Positions 41,897 through 51,828 of a stretch of 64,000 nucleotides of DNA are shown piece by piece (positions within the stretch are counted from its first letter, which is position 1; every line of letters starts with the position of its first letter). The notes below the pieces were generated by a model. It worked only from the letters and a program-made list of their open reading frames with translations, had not been told where the DNA came from and ran no database searches. Origin of the DNA: Theionarchaea archaeon (GTDB taxonomy: Archaea > Methanobacteriota_B > Thermococci > Methanofastidiosales > SZ-28-30); assembly GCA_018992685.1 (NCBI GenBank), contig JACVGT010000003.1, forward strand, positions 156,585 to 220,584. The letters run 5' to 3'. The position numbers and the translations under genes are program-made.

Positions 41897-42235
41897 TTGG
41901 GTGATCACATAGGAAAGAAAGAAGACATAGAAGTACTCTGGCAGATAAACAAAAACCTAGAGGAAATCTCAATCAAGATAGATCAGCTAATCTCCTTGTA
42001 CAGGTTTGTCCAAGAACATGAACTCGAATGCTTCAGAGAAAAAGTACTTGGGAAATCAAAGATCAGGAGAGAGATCTACGGCATGTGCGATGGAACAAAA
42101 ACAGTCCAAGAAATAGCACGAAGGGCAAACAGATCAATTCAACATGTCAGTATGATTCTCAAGACACTGGAAAGAGGTAGACTGATTGAATCAAGAGAAG
42201 TGGGAAAGAAAAAGTACTATATCCGGATAGCATAA
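41897..42235 (+). CDS. Winged-helix protein of the array, member 5
   Basis: 112 residues, apparently from TTG 41897, which fits a leaderless start off the shared TATA box; no in-frame ATG or GTG exists before the domain. Helix EVLWQINKNLEEISIKIDQL, then the winged helix EIYGMCDGTKTVQEIARRAN, RSIQHVSMILKTLERGRLI and wing VGKKKYYIRI. Closest in pattern to member 4, from which it diverges head to head. It probably arose by inverted duplication. Confidence 0.75.
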   Translation: MGDHIGKKEDIEVLWQINKNLEEISIKIDQLISLYRFVQEHELECFREKVLGKSKIRREIYGMCDGTKTVQEIARRANRSIQHVSMILKTLERGRLIESREVGKKKYYIRIA

Positions 42236-42335
42236 TGACCTTGAGGTGGCAGGATAGATACAAATGTCATTGGGACAACAGATTGGATCGCAGCGATTAC
42301 GATGGATGAAAGAATTCTCAGGAAAAGGAAACATG

Positions 42336-42545
42336 TCAAGAAAGAAGTTCCACCTCAAGCTCTAACAAAGAGGGTATCTCTATTTGCTCTCCTCTCTCAA
42401 GCAATTCAAGAAAGTGTACTTCAACAGCCTTTTTTATATTATTAATCAGTTCATCCAGAGTCCCCCCCTGTGTGAAAATATTCTCTCCGATCCCACGGGC
42501 GCACCGACACTCACTATCATTATATACTTCCATTTTCACGAGCAT
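42336..42545 (-). CDS. HicB-like / UPF0150 protein without HicA partner
   Basis: 69 residues. The sequence MEVYNDSECRCARGIGENIF, TQGGTLDELINNIKKAVEVHFLELLE matches the small HicB-like fold (UPF0150), in which the usual acidic substrate-mimic residues are followed by the T-x2-E-x3-N-x2-E/A helix. In toxin-antitoxin loci HicB neutralises the HicA ribonuclease, but no HicA-like ORF is adjacent on either strand, and the C-terminal DNA-binding domain of long HicB is absent. It may be a stand-alone regulator or the remnant of a pair. Confidence 0.75.
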   Translation of the reverse strand: MLVKMEVYNDSECRCARGIGENIFTQGGTLDELINNIKKAVEVHFLELLERGEQIEIPSLLELEVELLS

Positions 42546-42745
42546 TGCTGTCTTGAGTAATTTGGATTATTGAACTTTGTGGACTTATTGGCTGTCTTCG
42601 AACCTCCCCATGACGTTCCTATTCGAACAAGGAATCCCTGACGGCATAAGCATCACAGCTCATTCTCGCTCATCACAAGGCAAGAAGATACCAAACTAGG
42701 AGTGATAATACAAACCTTTTTTAGGTTCCATCCTTCACCACCCTC
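42546..42745. other. Spacer with promoter of SHOCT protein
   Basis: 200 bp between divergent genes. A TATA-like CCTTTTTTAG (42715-42724) lies about 26 nt before ATG 42746. Confidence 0.4.
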
Positions 42746-43531
42746 ATGAAAAAATTGGTCTTGGCCCTTTTCATGCTTGGGACGCTGGCCGCATCTCAAG
42801 GAAGAATAGCATGGTACGGGGAACGAGAATTTGACGAAAATGTGGCATCCCTGGAGCGGCAGGGATACACTGTGAAGTACGTTGACAGTATTGATGAGAA
42901 AACGCTCTCCCGATACGACGTTCTTGTAGTCTGCCTTGCTGAACCATCCCAGAAGGAAAAAGAAGCAATCCTGGACTTTGTGGAAGCAGGAGGTGGTCTC
43001 CTGATCCTCTATAACGCCATGACACACAGCAGCATTGAAGAGGTACTCTCCGGGTATCAGCTGGAAAAAACAGCTGAAGGAGACAGCAACATTGTCTTCC
43101 CATTTCTGCCAGAAGATAAAATAGATGAGCTGAGGAAGAGAATCTCCATTTCTCAGAAAGGAAAAGGAAGAACGCTCGCGGTGGGATACGATCCTGTGGC
43201 GTTCCAGGCAGTGAGTCTGCTATTTGACGTGGACAAGCTACTCGAATTCGGGATGGACTGGCTCTGTCAGGATTGGCATGCAGAACAGACACAGAGTGAG
43301 ATAGCCAAGAACCGATTTTCACTTGCCGTGGTGCTGGGAATTGTGGCAGTTGCTCTGATAGCGGGATATGTCTTGTACAGAAAGAGGAAGCTGAAAGCAC
43401 CAGAGAAACCTGAGTCGAAGGAATCAGAAAAAGCAGAAAAAATACGAGAGTTGAAGGCGAGATTTGTATACGGGGAGGTTTCAAGGGACGAATATCAGAG
43501 AGAACTGGAAAGACTGGAACATTCTGATTGA
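42746..43531 (+). CDS. Membrane-anchored GATase-like protein with SHOCT tail
   Basis: 261 residues. Signal peptide (KKLVLALFMLGTLAAS), then an extracytoplasmic flavodoxin/GATase-like domain: RIAWYGEREFDENVASLERQ, YDVLVVCLAEPSQKEKEAI, FVEAGGGLLILYNA, common in archaeal surface proteins of the DUF4350 type. One transmembrane span (FSLAVVLGIVAVALIAGYVLY, about 192-212) is followed by a charged linker and a SHOCT domain (KIRELKARFVYGEVSRDEYQREL), the short helix-turn module found at the ends of many membrane proteins. Possibly a sensor or scaffold at the membrane; function unknown. Confidence 0.75.
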   Translation: MKKLVLALFMLGTLAASQGRIAWYGEREFDENVASLERQGYTVKYVDSIDEKTLSRYDVLVVCLAEPSQKEKEAILDFVEAGGGLLILYNAMTHSSIEEVLSGYQLEKTAEGDSNIVFPFLPEDKIDELRKRISISQKGKGRTLAVGYDPVAFQAVSLLFDVDKLLEFGMDWLCQDWHAEQTQSEIAKNRFSLAVVLGIVAVALIAGYVLYRKRKLKAPEKPESKESEKAEKIRELKARFVYGEVSRDEYQRELERLEHSD

Positions 43532-43570
43532 CGGGGAACCCTCTCGGATGAAAAAGAATAAAGAAAGGAA

Positions 43571-44782
43571 TTACATCTGAGGAGCGTCTCTTCCCTCATA
43601 CGTGAATCTGAATCCAGTATCCTTGTCTGGTGGATTTTCCTTCAATATCACACTTGAAGCCACCACTCGCTGTATCTGGTTCGTTCCCTCATAGATCTGC
43701 AGCAGCTTTGCGTCTCGCATCAGTTTCCCAGCAGGATACTCTTCCAGGTACCCATACCCGCCCATGATCTGCACACAGTCTACTGCATTCTGCATGGCAG
43801 CATCAGAAGCGAAATACTTGGCGAAAGCAGATTCTTTACTGTTCCTCATCCCGTTATCGGCCAGCCAGGCTGCATACCGTGTCAGCCACCGAGCAGCCTC
43901 TGTCCTGCAGTCCATGTCAGACAATGTGAAAGAAATCCCCTGGTTCGCTCCAATGGGCTTACCAAATTGATGGCGAATATTGCTGAATTTTGCAGCCTCG
44001 TGCACGCATCTCTGGGCAACTCCAGTGGCAATGGCTGCAATTCCTGCTCTGGTCTTGTCCAATGTCATCATGGCAATCTTGAACCCATCTCCCACCTTGC
44101 CAATGAGACAATCCTCCGGTATATGCACATCTGTGAACATGACTTCTGACTGCACCGAGTTTTTCTGGCCCATCTTCCTTTCTATGTGGCCAATTTCCAC
44201 ACCCTTTGAGTCTGCAGGTACCATGAAACAGGCCAGCCCCTTGTACCCTTTTGAGGGATCAGTAGTGACAAACACACTATGCAAAGAAGCGAGCGGAGCA
44301 TTGGTAATAAAACATTTCGCTCCATTAATCACCCATCCATCTCCCTCTTTTGTGGCTGTAGTCTTGATGGATGCTGCGTCAGAGCCAGATTCCCTTTCTG
44401 TCAAACAAAATGCTCCAAATTGTACCTTTTTCCCCGTGATCAAGGGTGTAATATATTTCTTGAGCTGTTCCATAGTGGCACCAATCAGAATGGGAGCAAA
44501 AGCCAGGTTGTTGCACATGATGGAGGTGGCCAACCCTGCACATCCATACCCAGTTGCCTCTGATACCAGTGTCTCTTCAACCAGTGAGCGTCCTGGACCA
44601 CTTGCTTCTTTCGGTACATGCAAATTCATTAATCCCCATTCGTATGCTTTCTGGACTACGTCCATGGGACACTCATCTTTTCTCTCGAGATCAGCAGCCA
44701 CTGGTGTAATATATTCATGAGTGAACTCTTTTGCCTTGTTGAAGAGTTCTTCTTCTCCTGATGACAGCTTAAAGTCTACCAT
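43571..44782 (-). CDS. Acyl-CoA dehydrogenase
   Basis: 403 residues from ATG 44782, placed by TCAGGAGGAACGATC; the tracker start at 44803 is upstream of the ribosome site. The three-domain family is complete: N-terminal helices, FAD/substrate motif AFCLTERESGSDAASIKTTA, FITNAPLASLHSVFV, and C-terminal IMGGYGYLEEYPAGKLMRDAKLLQIYEGTNQIQR, in which the Glu of YEGTNQ is the catalytic base position for short- and medium-chain enzymes. It oxidises acyl-CoA to enoyl-CoA and passes electrons to ETF. No ETF or other beta-oxidation gene is nearby. TATA CTATTTAAATG is at about 44815-44825. Confidence 0.96.
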   Translation of the reverse strand: MVDFKLSSGEEELFNKAKEFTHEYITPVAADLERKDECPMDVVQKAYEWGLMNLHVPKEASGPGRSLVEETLVSEATGYGCAGLATSIMCNNLAFAPILIGATMEQLKKYITPLITGKKVQFGAFCLTERESGSDAASIKTTATKEGDGWVINGAKCFITNAPLASLHSVFVTTDPSKGYKGLACFMVPADSKGVEIGHIERKMGQKNSVQSEVMFTDVHIPEDCLIGKVGDGFKIAMMTLDKTRAGIAAIATGVAQRCVHEAAKFSNIRHQFGKPIGANQGISFTLSDMDCRTEAARWLTRYAAWLADNGMRNSKESAFAKYFASDAAMQNAVDCVQIMGGYGYLEEYPAGKLMRDAKLLQIYEGTNQIQRVVASSVILKENPPDKDTGFRFTYEGRDAPQM

Positions 44783-44906
44783 GATCGTTCCTCCTGAGGT
44801 CACCTTGTTCAGGCCTATTTAAATGTTTACATGTGCCTATGGTGCTCAATTTAACCCATCGAGGATAGCCAAAAACCCGGGAAACTGAGGGAAATGCAGA
44901 ATACCA

Positions 44907-47900
44907 TCAGCCTTCTTTCAGTATTTCAAGGAGAAGGTCCACAAGCTCTTCGTAGTTATTGTCTCTCTGATTGCTCCAGTAGTTGGAGGCAATGTAATTC
45001 CCTGCGTAGTAGTACTCCTCAAGTTGCTTGCAGCACAGTTCTATGCGAGACAGTAACTCCTGTACTCTGGCCCACTTTTCAGGATACTTCTTATCCAGAC
45101 CTTTGTCCAGGACCAGATTCAGCAGCTGTTTTATCAGATCCTCCAGGTTCTCACAGCATGGAGCTTCCCTGCGCCATTCCACATCCACTCCTGAGTCCCT
45201 GATCTTTTCGATAAGTTCCTTGTACCTGGCGTAGCAATCCATCATTCCTCCGTACGCTAGAGGCTGCAGTGATACCTGTGTCCGATGGATCGTTCCCGTG
45301 GGCAGGGTAACCAGAGCAGAATCATCATCAGATACAGGAAATCCATTGGGAGGTGTTCCCGTGGCAGTCACTACATTTAGGGCAGGAGATTCCTCCCCGT
45401 TCACATATGCCTCGAATGTGATGGTTATCGTTTCCCCCGTATCAAGAGGACCCACATTGGCCCAGATGAGAGTCATTGTGCTGTCTGGATCCACAACTGT
45501 TTGATCTGGGGAGATGTTGGCTGCATCCTGATAGGTCAGTCCTAGAGACAAGACGTCCACGACCTTCACAGGGTCGAGAGGAACTTCTCCGGTATTCGTT
45601 ATGGTCAACGTGAACGTCACGTTCTGGCCTGGATTCAAAGAAGAGGGAGCTACTGACTTAACCACGTGGATGGCTGGGGCGGCCACGCCAACGGGTGATG
45701 TGTCTTCATCAGACACATCCCCGATGACAGACGTGCCAATGACAATGGCCCTGTTGACGAAGGTTCCTACTCTTCCCGGATCCACCTCCGCTTCGAAGCT
45801 CACCGTAATGATGTCACTCGGATTCATGGCCCCTATGTTCAACCAGGTCAATGTCTGTGTTCTATCAGAGTTATCCACGGTAAAATCAGGCTCATACGGC
45901 AGTCCAGCCACAATGGCTGTTCCTGGTCTGTAGGTCAATCCATCAGGGAGAATGTCTGTCAGCTGCACAGGATCGAGTATCATGTCCCCCGTGTTTTCAA
46001 TGGTCAATTCAAAGTAGACAATTCCTCCGGGGGACGGTACATTAATCTGGGTATTCAGGGTTATCTTCATGAGATCTGTACCGGGCGCGCGCACTGTCCA
46101 CTCATCATCTACTGGTGGATAGTGTCTTTCATATGGGCTGATGCCAAGGAGGGTGGAATAATCTGTAATAGTAGTCACATTAGTGAATACACCCCCCTGA
46201 GGCGGGATGACTGCATCATATTCTAGAATGACGGTGCTACCCACAGGGATTATGGTGTAGCTCCAGGTTACGGTGTTTCCCACAACAGAGGTTGCCGTGG
46301 CTTGAGGTGTGGACGCAATCGATCCTGTATCCAGGATAAGACCCGTCGGCACCACATCTTCGATACTCACGTCGTATGCAGGTGACGTACCTTGATTCTG
46401 AATGGTAATCGTGTAGTGGATGGTATCTCCGGGGAGTCCTTCGGTGATGGACCCCTGCTTATTGATGATGAGGTCGGGCTCAATGATCTCGACATCTGCA
46501 TCATCTGACAGATCGAAAGGTACACCTTCTTCTGTTCCAGTGGATCGCGCCCAGTTTGTCAACGTGACACCATCCTGGTTGGTCACAACGTCCTGGACCC
46601 TTGCTGTTACCGTGATATCCACCGTGTTGGGCCCGGTGAAATTGCCCAGAGTCCAGGTAATTGACTGCCCCACCACCACAGGTACAGGAGATAATCCCAA
46701 GGTGTCATTGTAGGTCGAACTCACGTACTCCAGTCCTGCAGGCAGGGTGTCTATGACCAGGACATTCTCGTAAGAAGAAGCACCCCAGTAGGAAATTGAC
46801 ACATCAAATGTTATTTCTTCCCCAATGGTGGCAGTCTGCACGTCAGGAGTCTTAAATATCCCCTCTACAGTCTGGACCCATGCAGTGTCTGTAGCCGTAC
46901 TGTACACACAGCCTGTAGAACAGTACCCGTTGACAACCACTGTATCAGTGCCCAATGTGCCTGTGATGTCAGCAGAAAGGGTAGCAGTCCACGTACCTCC
47001 AATAGGGATGGGCGCTGACACATTCCAGGTCACCGTGTTCCCCACCACTGCGGGGATTTCCCCCCCGGATCCATTTCCTGCTGCAATGTTGATGAAGTTC
47101 AGGCTGAGAGAATCGACCACATCTACAGATTCTGCCTGGTAGTTGCCTGTGTTGGTAACGGTTATGGTCCACGTGGTACTTCCTCCAGGGGGTCTGGTCA
47201 CTATCTCGGGAGTCTTGCTCACAGTGAGCACAGGAGTCAGGGGCGTGACATTTCTCGTGTTGGTGCGGGTGTAATGCTGGTCACATGCATTGTCAAAATC
47301 AACATACACAGTATTGACATCGGGGGTGACAGTTCCGCAGCTGGTACCATCATCAATAATCCTGAATTGGAGGACCACTGTCTGCCCCTCTGTCATGGGC
47401 CCGATGACCCATATTGGACGAGTCAAGTCTGCAGGGGGTTCAGGACTGGGGCTGGGACCTGAAACCATGGAATCGTAGTAGAATCCCGCAGGTAAATCTG
47501 ACGTAATTACAACATTGTATGCAGTTGGACCATTGTTTCGCACTGTTACGGTGATTTCACCATTGCACGTGGTGATAGTGCCCAGGGTTTGAGAAATGGT
47601 AAATGAAGAGGTGGTTCTCAGGTATCCCGTGTCGCACGACTGTGGCTCTCTGCAGGGGTCAACAGCCGGGGTTGTGGGGTTGTCATTGCACCCGTAGTGG
47701 ACACACGCAGTATTGGTGGTTGGGCTCGCCGTACATTCACCTGCATCTACCGTAGCATAGACAGAGTAGGTCACTGTCTGGCCTACCAGCAAATCTCCAT
47801 GTACCCAGGGATCAGCCTGCGTACCTGATCCTCCTCCGGGAGGAGCAGGGGTCACAGAAGAGAACGTCATGTTACTGGGGAATACATCCCAGAATTCCAC

Positions 47901-50900
47901 ATTGTACGCGGTGGAGGCTCCTGTGTTGGATATGCGAATACGCCACTCAATGAGGTCTCCTGGTTCTGCATTGACGGTATTGGTGTAGGAGGCCTGGCCT
48001 GCTGTGACATTTCTCCCGTCCTTGACAATGGAAATTGTGGGTTCTCTCACAGGCAGGGTGGACCGTGATTCAGGGCTGATTTTCAGTTCCCGGCACACAC
48101 TCTCATAGTACGCTTCTGAAACGACCGTTCTGTTCCCATTTGGAAAATCACATCCTGCAATAACATCAAAGGAAATTGAACGGGTGACGCCAGGATCAAT
48201 GGAAGAGAGAAATGCTGCTTCAGTACTGGTCCACACCAGGGGATTGGCCAGTGGGTCCTGGGGCTCTCCTGGTACGCCTGTCCCCGCTACATAGTCTAGT
48301 CCCAGAGGCAGTGTGACTCTCACCTCGACATTGTAGATTGTTGTGAGTCCCGCATTCTTCACCTGGACAGTGATGGTGTCCTGTTCACACAGGTTAATGT
48401 AAGCGGGCAGGATGTTTGTGGTGACAGCATATGCAGGAGGAATTGCCACAGTAGAGTGATCAGTGACTGCGGGCTGGCAGTCCACACCCAGGCAACCCCA
48501 GCTTGCTGCAACATCATTGTCCAGATTTGTGCATCCAACGAGGTCTGCTGTTAGCGTAATGACTCTGGTTTCCCCGGCAGGAATCTCGTTGAAGCTCCAG
48601 TTCACCCCGTTAATGGGGGTACCCAGGTGATCCTGATTGACGGTAATGGTGACCGGCACAGGGTTACCCAGCAGGTCGGTGGCTGATGAAGAATTATACT
48701 GTAGATCAGACCCCAGAATGTCATCAACCCACACACTGTACGCAGTACCGCTCCCCGAATTGGTGACATAGATGGTCCAGGTGACTTGATTCTGAGTGGC
48801 GTAGATCAGCTCGGGTGTCTTTTTTATGAACAACGAAGCCTCCAGAAGATACGGGCATCCTGCAACCGTGTGCGAACATTCTCTGTCTGGCTGGGCATCA
48901 TCCCAGCACTTCCCGTCCCAGTAGACACTGGCCGAGTTATCAGCAGGCGTGCCGCACCGCTTCTGGAACGTTACCAGAATCTGGGCAGCTACCTGGGTGA
49001 CAAAACTGTCTCCATAGTCGAATTCCAGTCGGTCTGCATAGGTCGTCAGCGTGGGGACGGGACCTGTGTAACCAGTGACAGTTACTGCATAATTCTGGAT
49101 GGGAACAACTACCAGGACATCATATGCACCCACTGCTGATGTTCTGGTGACATCTATGCTCACATTGCAGGATTCGCAGCTACTGATGAAATCAGGTATC
49201 GTGTTAATGCTAATATTCATCTGTGCTTGATTTATGGTAACATACACTGTTTCCTGCAATTCCTGGTCGGGCTGACACGACCCCCCCTGCTTCCCCGTGT
49301 CCAAGACAGACCAGTCGTAGAACGAGTAGGTGGGTTCACAACAACCAGGAGAAGAAGCATCGGTGGTCTGGAGCGTGTACTGGATGGTCAACGTGGAATT
49401 TCTTACCGCAGGGAAGGGTACACAGCTCGAGTAATCACCTGTGCTGAAATCTAGAACGAGCTGGCCTCCCACAATATTTGGTGCAATAACAATTGAGCAG
49501 GTGTTAACCCCGTCATCCACCGTCACTGATAGAGAGCCGGCAACATACGTCTGGAAATTGGCCATGTCCTCGTAGAATACGAGATCTGTCCAGCTGACGT
49601 CATCCCACCAGACATCATCATAAAACTGATAGGTGTTGGTATAATATATGTCAGTACACTTCTCGAACCCCGTGGTGGAAGAGACTGCCTTCTCAGAATC
49701 ATAGTATTCCTCACACTCCAAAGCTGTGGTCTGGGAGGACGATGCAGTTAGAGTACAGCCACAACAATCAGTCATAGAAGCCGTCACTGTGTTGGTGGCA
49801 TATGTGTAGCAATACAATTCACATTGGGAGTAATTTGGAGATTGAAGAGTGATGGTGGTATTCAGTCCTGCGGTGGCGGCGACCACCCACGTAATGGTGC
49901 TTCCCACTACAGTGCCTCCTCCTGCATCCACAATGGTGAATCCACCGGGTATGGTATCCACCACGGTGATATTGCCAGCATTCCCTCCTCCGCAGGAAAG
50001 CGGACCTGAATAGGCAGCCGCAATGGTATACGTAATGGATTCTCCCAGATATATCTCCGGAGGAGCTCCAGTCTTACTGAGTGTGAGACTGGGTACACTG
50101 GTCACAGAAAGGTTCCCATACTGCACGGGAGGATAGAACACTTCTCCACAGTCGTCGTAGTACTCGGGTTGGAACAATATCCTCTGTGAGGGAAGTCCCG
50201 AACACCAGTCTGAATGAGTCAGTGTGAACATCAGATTCACTGTGGACCCCGCAGGAATGTCCCCTATGAAGAATCGGTCAAACACGCTGTCATAGGAAGC
50301 TCCTGCAGGTCCAAGAACTGTGACAAAAAGGGGACCGAAATCCACATAAAGATAAAAACTGTGAGCTGCTCCTGTGCCAGAATTGGTGATAGGTATGGTA
50401 AACTGTGTTCCGGCAGAGCAGTAGTCTAACTGGAAATCAGGGAGCACATACGAAATTTCAGGTTCTTCTACGATAAGCTGTACAGAGGCTTGGGTGGTTT
50501 CTGTCTGGCAGGGGGTACCATTGCAACTCCATACTGCCTGGGCATCGTTTTCCAGCCCGCTGCAGGCAATGACCTCAGCATATACGTCAATCAGTACTTG
50601 GTCTCCTGGTTTCATGAGCTGCAGGGCAGGTATGTAGGAATAATCCCATGTAACAGTGGGGAGCCCAGAGGTGTCTCCTGAAGTGGATTGAACAGCGTCA
50701 AACAGGAGCCCAGCACCCAACGTGTCCTGTACGCGTACGTTCTGAATGGGGCCAAACCCAGTACTGGTTACAGTCAGAGTCCAGTGTACGGTATCATTGA
50801 GATGGGCAGGTATGACAGAGGGAGTCTTGGTGATGGTGACAGCACCAGGCTGAACCGTCAGGTAGATGGAACCCTGAGATGAGCCTGCATCATGGGTAAC

Positions 50901-51269
50901 ATCCACCAGAATCTGACCAGAGACAGCTGCGCACGTGACGTAGAGAGAGATGACAGCGTTCCAGGAATCCAGCGGTGGCAAATCCCCTGCGCCCCAGGTG
51001 ATGGTCTGTCCCACCACTGTACCGCCTCCACCGTCAACAATAGTGAAGTCAGCAGGAATCGTAGCCAGGACTGTCACATTGGTAGCAGACTCTGAAGAAG
51101 ATGTATTCTCAATGGTAATAGTATAATCATACTGTTGACACATGTTGACTGATGCAGTCCCCACAATGTCAACAGCCAGCACAGGCTGTGAACCGATGTA
51201 ATAAACGTTGAAAAAGAGCGATAACCCAATAAGTACAATACTTCCCAGTCTCTTCATACTTTTAGCCAT
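44907..51269 (-). CDS. Giant DUF11-repeat secreted surface protein
   Basis: 2120 residues from ATG 51269, chosen because AAGGAGGAACTGAA lies upstream and a signal peptide follows (LGSIVLIGLSLFFNVYYIGS). The tracker's extra 73 residues cross the promoter (TATA TTTTTATACTCC, about 51307-51318). Some 15 DUF11-type repeats of roughly 130-150 residues fill the protein, each with a start like ITKTPSVIPAHLNDTVHWTL and turns such as VTVTNTG, VVGQTITW and GLTY. The early repeats hold many Cys (CQQYDYT, CCGCTLTASS). The last 110 residues are a Cys-containing helical domain (EAPCCENLEDLIKQLL), with no membrane span or sortase-like signal. Probably a cell-surface stalk or adhesin. Confidence 0.9.
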   Translation of the reverse strand: MAKSMKRLGSIVLIGLSLFFNVYYIGSQPVLAVDIVGTASVNMCQQYDYTITIENTSSSESATNVTVLATIPADFTIVDGGGGTVVGQTITWGAGDLPPLDSWNAVISLYVTCAAVSGQILVDVTHDAGSSQGSIYLTVQPGAVTITKTPSVIPAHLNDTVHWTLTVTSTGFGPIQNVRVQDTLGAGLLFDAVQSTSGDTSGLPTVTWDYSYIPALQLMKPGDQVLIDVYAEVIACSGLENDAQAVWSCNGTPCQTETTQASVQLIVEEPEISYVLPDFQLDYCSAGTQFTIPITNSGTGAAHSFYLYVDFGPLFVTVLGPAGASYDSVFDRFFIGDIPAGSTVNLMFTLTHSDWCSGLPSQRILFQPEYYDDCGEVFYPPVQYGNLSVTSVPSLTLSKTGAPPEIYLGESITYTIAAAYSGPLSCGGGNAGNITVVDTIPGGFTIVDAGGGTVVGSTITWVVAATAGLNTTITLQSPNYSQCELYCYTYATNTVTASMTDCCGCTLTASSSQTTALECEEYYDSEKAVSSTTGFEKCTDIYYTNTYQFYDDVWWDDVSWTDLVFYEDMANFQTYVAGSLSVTVDDGVNTCSIVIAPNIVGGQLVLDFSTGDYSSCVPFPAVRNSTLTIQYTLQTTDASSPGCCEPTYSFYDWSVLDTGKQGGSCQPDQELQETVYVTINQAQMNISINTIPDFISSCESCNVSIDVTRTSAVGAYDVLVVVPIQNYAVTVTGYTGPVPTLTTYADRLEFDYGDSFVTQVAAQILVTFQKRCGTPADNSASVYWDGKCWDDAQPDRECSHTVAGCPYLLEASLFIKKTPELIYATQNQVTWTIYVTNSGSGTAYSVWVDDILGSDLQYNSSSATDLLGNPVPVTITVNQDHLGTPINGVNWSFNEIPAGETRVITLTADLVGCTNLDNDVAASWGCLGVDCQPAVTDHSTVAIPPAYAVTTNILPAYINLCEQDTITVQVKNAGLTTIYNVEVRVTLPLGLDYVAGTGVPGEPQDPLANPLVWTSTEAAFLSSIDPGVTRSISFDVIAGCDFPNGNRTVVSEAYYESVCRELKISPESRSTLPVREPTISIVKDGRNVTAGQASYTNTVNAEPGDLIEWRIRISNTGASTAYNVEFWDVFPSNMTFSSVTPAPPGGGSGTQADPWVHGDLLVGQTVTYSVYATVDAGECTASPTTNTACVHYGCNDNPTTPAVDPCREPQSCDTGYLRTTSSFTISQTLGTITTCNGEITVTVRNNGPTAYNVVITSDLPAGFYYDSMVSGPSPSPEPPADLTRPIWVIGPMTEGQTVVLQFRIIDDGTSCGTVTPDVNTVYVDFDNACDQHYTRTNTRNVTPLTPVLTVSKTPEIVTRPPGGSTTWTITVTNTGNYQAESVDVVDSLSLNFINIAAGNGSGGEIPAVVGNTVTWNVSAPIPIGGTWTATLSADITGTLGTDTVVVNGYCSTGCVYSTATDTAWVQTVEGIFKTPDVQTATIGEEITFDVSISYWGASSYENVLVIDTLPAGLEYVSSTYNDTLGLSPVPVVVGQSITWTLGNFTGPNTVDITVTARVQDVVTNQDGVTLTNWARSTGTEEGVPFDLSDDADVEIIEPDLIINKQGSITEGLPGDTIHYTITIQNQGTSPAYDVSIEDVVPTGLILDTGSIASTPQATATSVVGNTVTWSYTIIPVGSTVILEYDAVIPPQGGVFTNVTTITDYSTLLGISPYERHYPPVDDEWTVRAPGTDLMKITLNTQINVPSPGGIVYFELTIENTGDMILDPVQLTDILPDGLTYRPGTAIVAGLPYEPDFTVDNSDRTQTLTWLNIGAMNPSDIITVSFEAEVDPGRVGTFVNRAIVIGTSVIGDVSDEDTSPVGVAAPAIHVVKSVAPSSLNPGQNVTFTLTITNTGEVPLDPVKVVDVLSLGLTYQDAANISPDQTVVDPDSTMTLIWANVGPLDTGETITITFEAYVNGEESPALNVVTATGTPPNGFPVSDDDSALVTLPTGTIHRTQVSLQPLAYGGMMDCYARYKELIEKIRDSGVDVEWRREAPCCENLEDLIKQLLNLVLDKGLDKKYPEKWARVQELLSRIELCCKQLEEYYYAGNYIASNYWSNQRDNNYEELVDLLLEILKEG

Positions 51270-51828
51270 TTCAGTTCCTCCTTTTTGCTTCACCCTCCTC
51301 TCAGTCCGGAGTATAAAAAGATATGCATAACACATGGTTTTGACATGATTCATGACATTGTAGTGAGCCATTTGCGGTAAAAAGCGTTTTCCTACTATTA
51401 TAATCGTAGCCCTTACAATGGGATTATAGTCCCCTATTTCAAGGCATAATCTACGTATCAGACAACCGAGCAGAGCTTTCATTGCCACGCAAGAGGATTT
51501 AGGCTGAAAAAAACAACGCTCTCATGGATGCAGTTGATTTTTTAACTTAGTATGATCAGGATACTGCGAGACATGAAGAGAATTTCTTGACGTTTCATTT
51601 TTCTGAGAACTGCAGCTTTTCCAGCATTCAACCGACAGGATTCATTTGTTGGGACAATTGCAGTTACGTTTGATCAAATTGCTGTACTTTTGGAAGACGT
51701 TCAAAATGATGAGAAAAACTGGCTCCTTACGGACTCGAGGACTCTCACACCTGTGAAACTCGCAGCCGAGCGATATGTTTAAGTACTCAGAAGTAGAGAG
51801 CATATTTGTAATTCCCGAGGTGAAGAGT
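51270..51828. other. Divergent spacer between DUF11 protein and pilin
   Basis: Holds the promoter of the DUF11 gene at 51307-51318 and, near 51772-51784, a possible TATA box ATATGTTTAAGTA for the pilin. No other feature recognised. Confidence 0.4.

Noticed and set aside
42235-42309. 24-codon frame starting in TAATG at the end of array member 5
   Set aside because: A coupled start is present, but the peptide is too short and its composition gives no support.
43980-44720. 246-codon plus-strand ORF
   Set aside because: Antisense to the acyl-CoA dehydrogenase; a mirror of its third codon positions.
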